Shown: positions 6,393-6,735 of the stretch, in pieces
Layout: every line of letters begins with the position of its first letter
Numbering within the stretch: position 1 is the first letter of the stretch
Assembly: GCA_027311485.1 (NCBI GenBank)
Contig: DAICYU010000233.1
Span: forward strand, 1 to 6,735
Direction of reading: 5' to 3'
DNA: 6,735 nucleotides
Source: Acetobacteraceae bacterium
GTDB taxonomy: Bacteria > Pseudomonadota > Alphaproteobacteria > Acetobacterales > Acetobacteraceae
Program-made: the position numbers and the translations under genes
Notes under the pieces: model-generated
What the model saw: the letters and a program-made list of their open reading frames with translations, nothing else
What the model was told of the DNA's origin: nothing
The model's database searches: none

Positions 6393-6735
6393 AGACCGCG
6401 CGAACGCTCGCCGTTGCCGCCCTGTGCCTGGATCTCGTGTCCGGCTGTGCGGACCAGGAGACAACGCACGTACCACCGCTGGCATCATCGGCGGCAAGTC
6501 TGGCGACTTCGACGCGTACCAACGGCCGTGTCGCATCCACGACAACGACGCCGCCACTCGTTGCGTATGGCACGCCGGGTGGCGGTGCCGCCCCTGCGCT
6601 TGGTTCGAACCTGCCGCCCGGCCCGTTCTCGCTCGAGTTCACAGATACCGACATACGCGAGGCCGTCGCACAGATCCTCGGGACACAGTTGCACGTCAGC
6701 TACACGATCGATCCCGCGGTGCATGGCACGGTGAC
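6389..6735 (+). CDS. gspD: Secretin GspD, 5' part (lipoprotein type)
   Basis: The reading frame is open to the right edge; 115 complete codons are visible. The product begins MKTARTLAVAALCLDLVSGC, a lipoprotein signal with lipobox VSGC: Cys20 would be lipidated, and Ala at +2 predicts outer-membrane sorting. A Thr/Ser/Pro/Ala-rich stretch of about 58 residues (21-78) follows. Then FSLEFTDTDIREAVAQILG (80-98) and LHVSYTIDPAVHGTVT (101-116) match the secretin N0 domain, whose usual phrases are 'F.f.d.di...v..i...tg.n.i.dp.v.G.vt'. GspD forms the outer-membrane channel; the N0 domain is the site bound by GspC-type proteins, here encoded just upstream. An Asp (15) inside the signal's hydrophobic core is slightly unusual. 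The start overlaps the gspN stop as ATGA. Most of the gene (N1-N3 and the secretin barrel) lies outside the window. Confidence 0.88.
   Translation, partial: MKTARTLAVAALCLDLVSGCADQETTHVPPLASSAASLATSTRTNGRVASTTTTPPLVAYGTPGGGAAPALGSNLPPGPFSLEFTDTDIREAVAQILGTQLHVSYTIDPAVHGTV

Overview
The window carries the core of a type II secretion system (T2SS) operon on the + strand. The order is gspE, gspF, gspH, a 155-bp gap, gspL, gspM, gspN (a short GspC-type protein), and the 5' end of gspD, which runs off the right edge. The DNA is very GC-rich with strong G/C at third codon positions. Subtype-b GspM, a short GspC-type protein without a PDZ domain, a PilN-like GspL and a lipoprotein secretin suggest an alphaproteobacterium. 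The order E-F-H-L-M-N-D resembles what I recall of the lsd levansucrase-secretion operon of Gluconacetobacter, so Acetobacteraceae is my best guess. This placement is inference; no ribosomal or other taxonomic marker is present.

Layout. Bases 1-475 contain no convincing gene. They hold a relatively AT-rich stretch (about 45% GC over 101-210), a perfect 13-bp palindrome at 355-367 and a GACGCC/GGCGTC hairpin at 413-428, so this is probably the upstream control region and 5' leader of the operon. Bases 476-3950 hold gspE, gspF and gspH, joined by single-base stop/start overlaps. Bases 3951-4105 (about 51% GC by hand count) break the otherwise tight packing, at the place where gspI, gspJ and gspK usually sit. 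Bases 4106-6735 hold gspL, gspM, gspN and gspD, with a 2-nt gap followed by two ATGA overlaps.

How the genes work together. GspE is the cytoplasmic ATPase that drives the machine. GspF is the inner-membrane platform protein, and GspL and GspM anchor GspE to the platform. GspH is a minor pseudopilin of the periplasmic pseudopilus. The GspC/N-type protein links the platform to the secretin. GspD forms the outer-membrane channel and here begins as a lipoprotein. The major pseudopilin GspG, the minor pseudopilins GspI, GspJ and GspK, and the prepilin peptidase are not in the window and must be encoded elsewhere if the system works.

No previously undescribed system is evident. The points most worth a second look are a 15-bp tandem repeat that lengthens the GspH leader peptide, the gap where gspI-K are expected (with a leftover ATGA coupling start), and the palindrome upstream of gspE.
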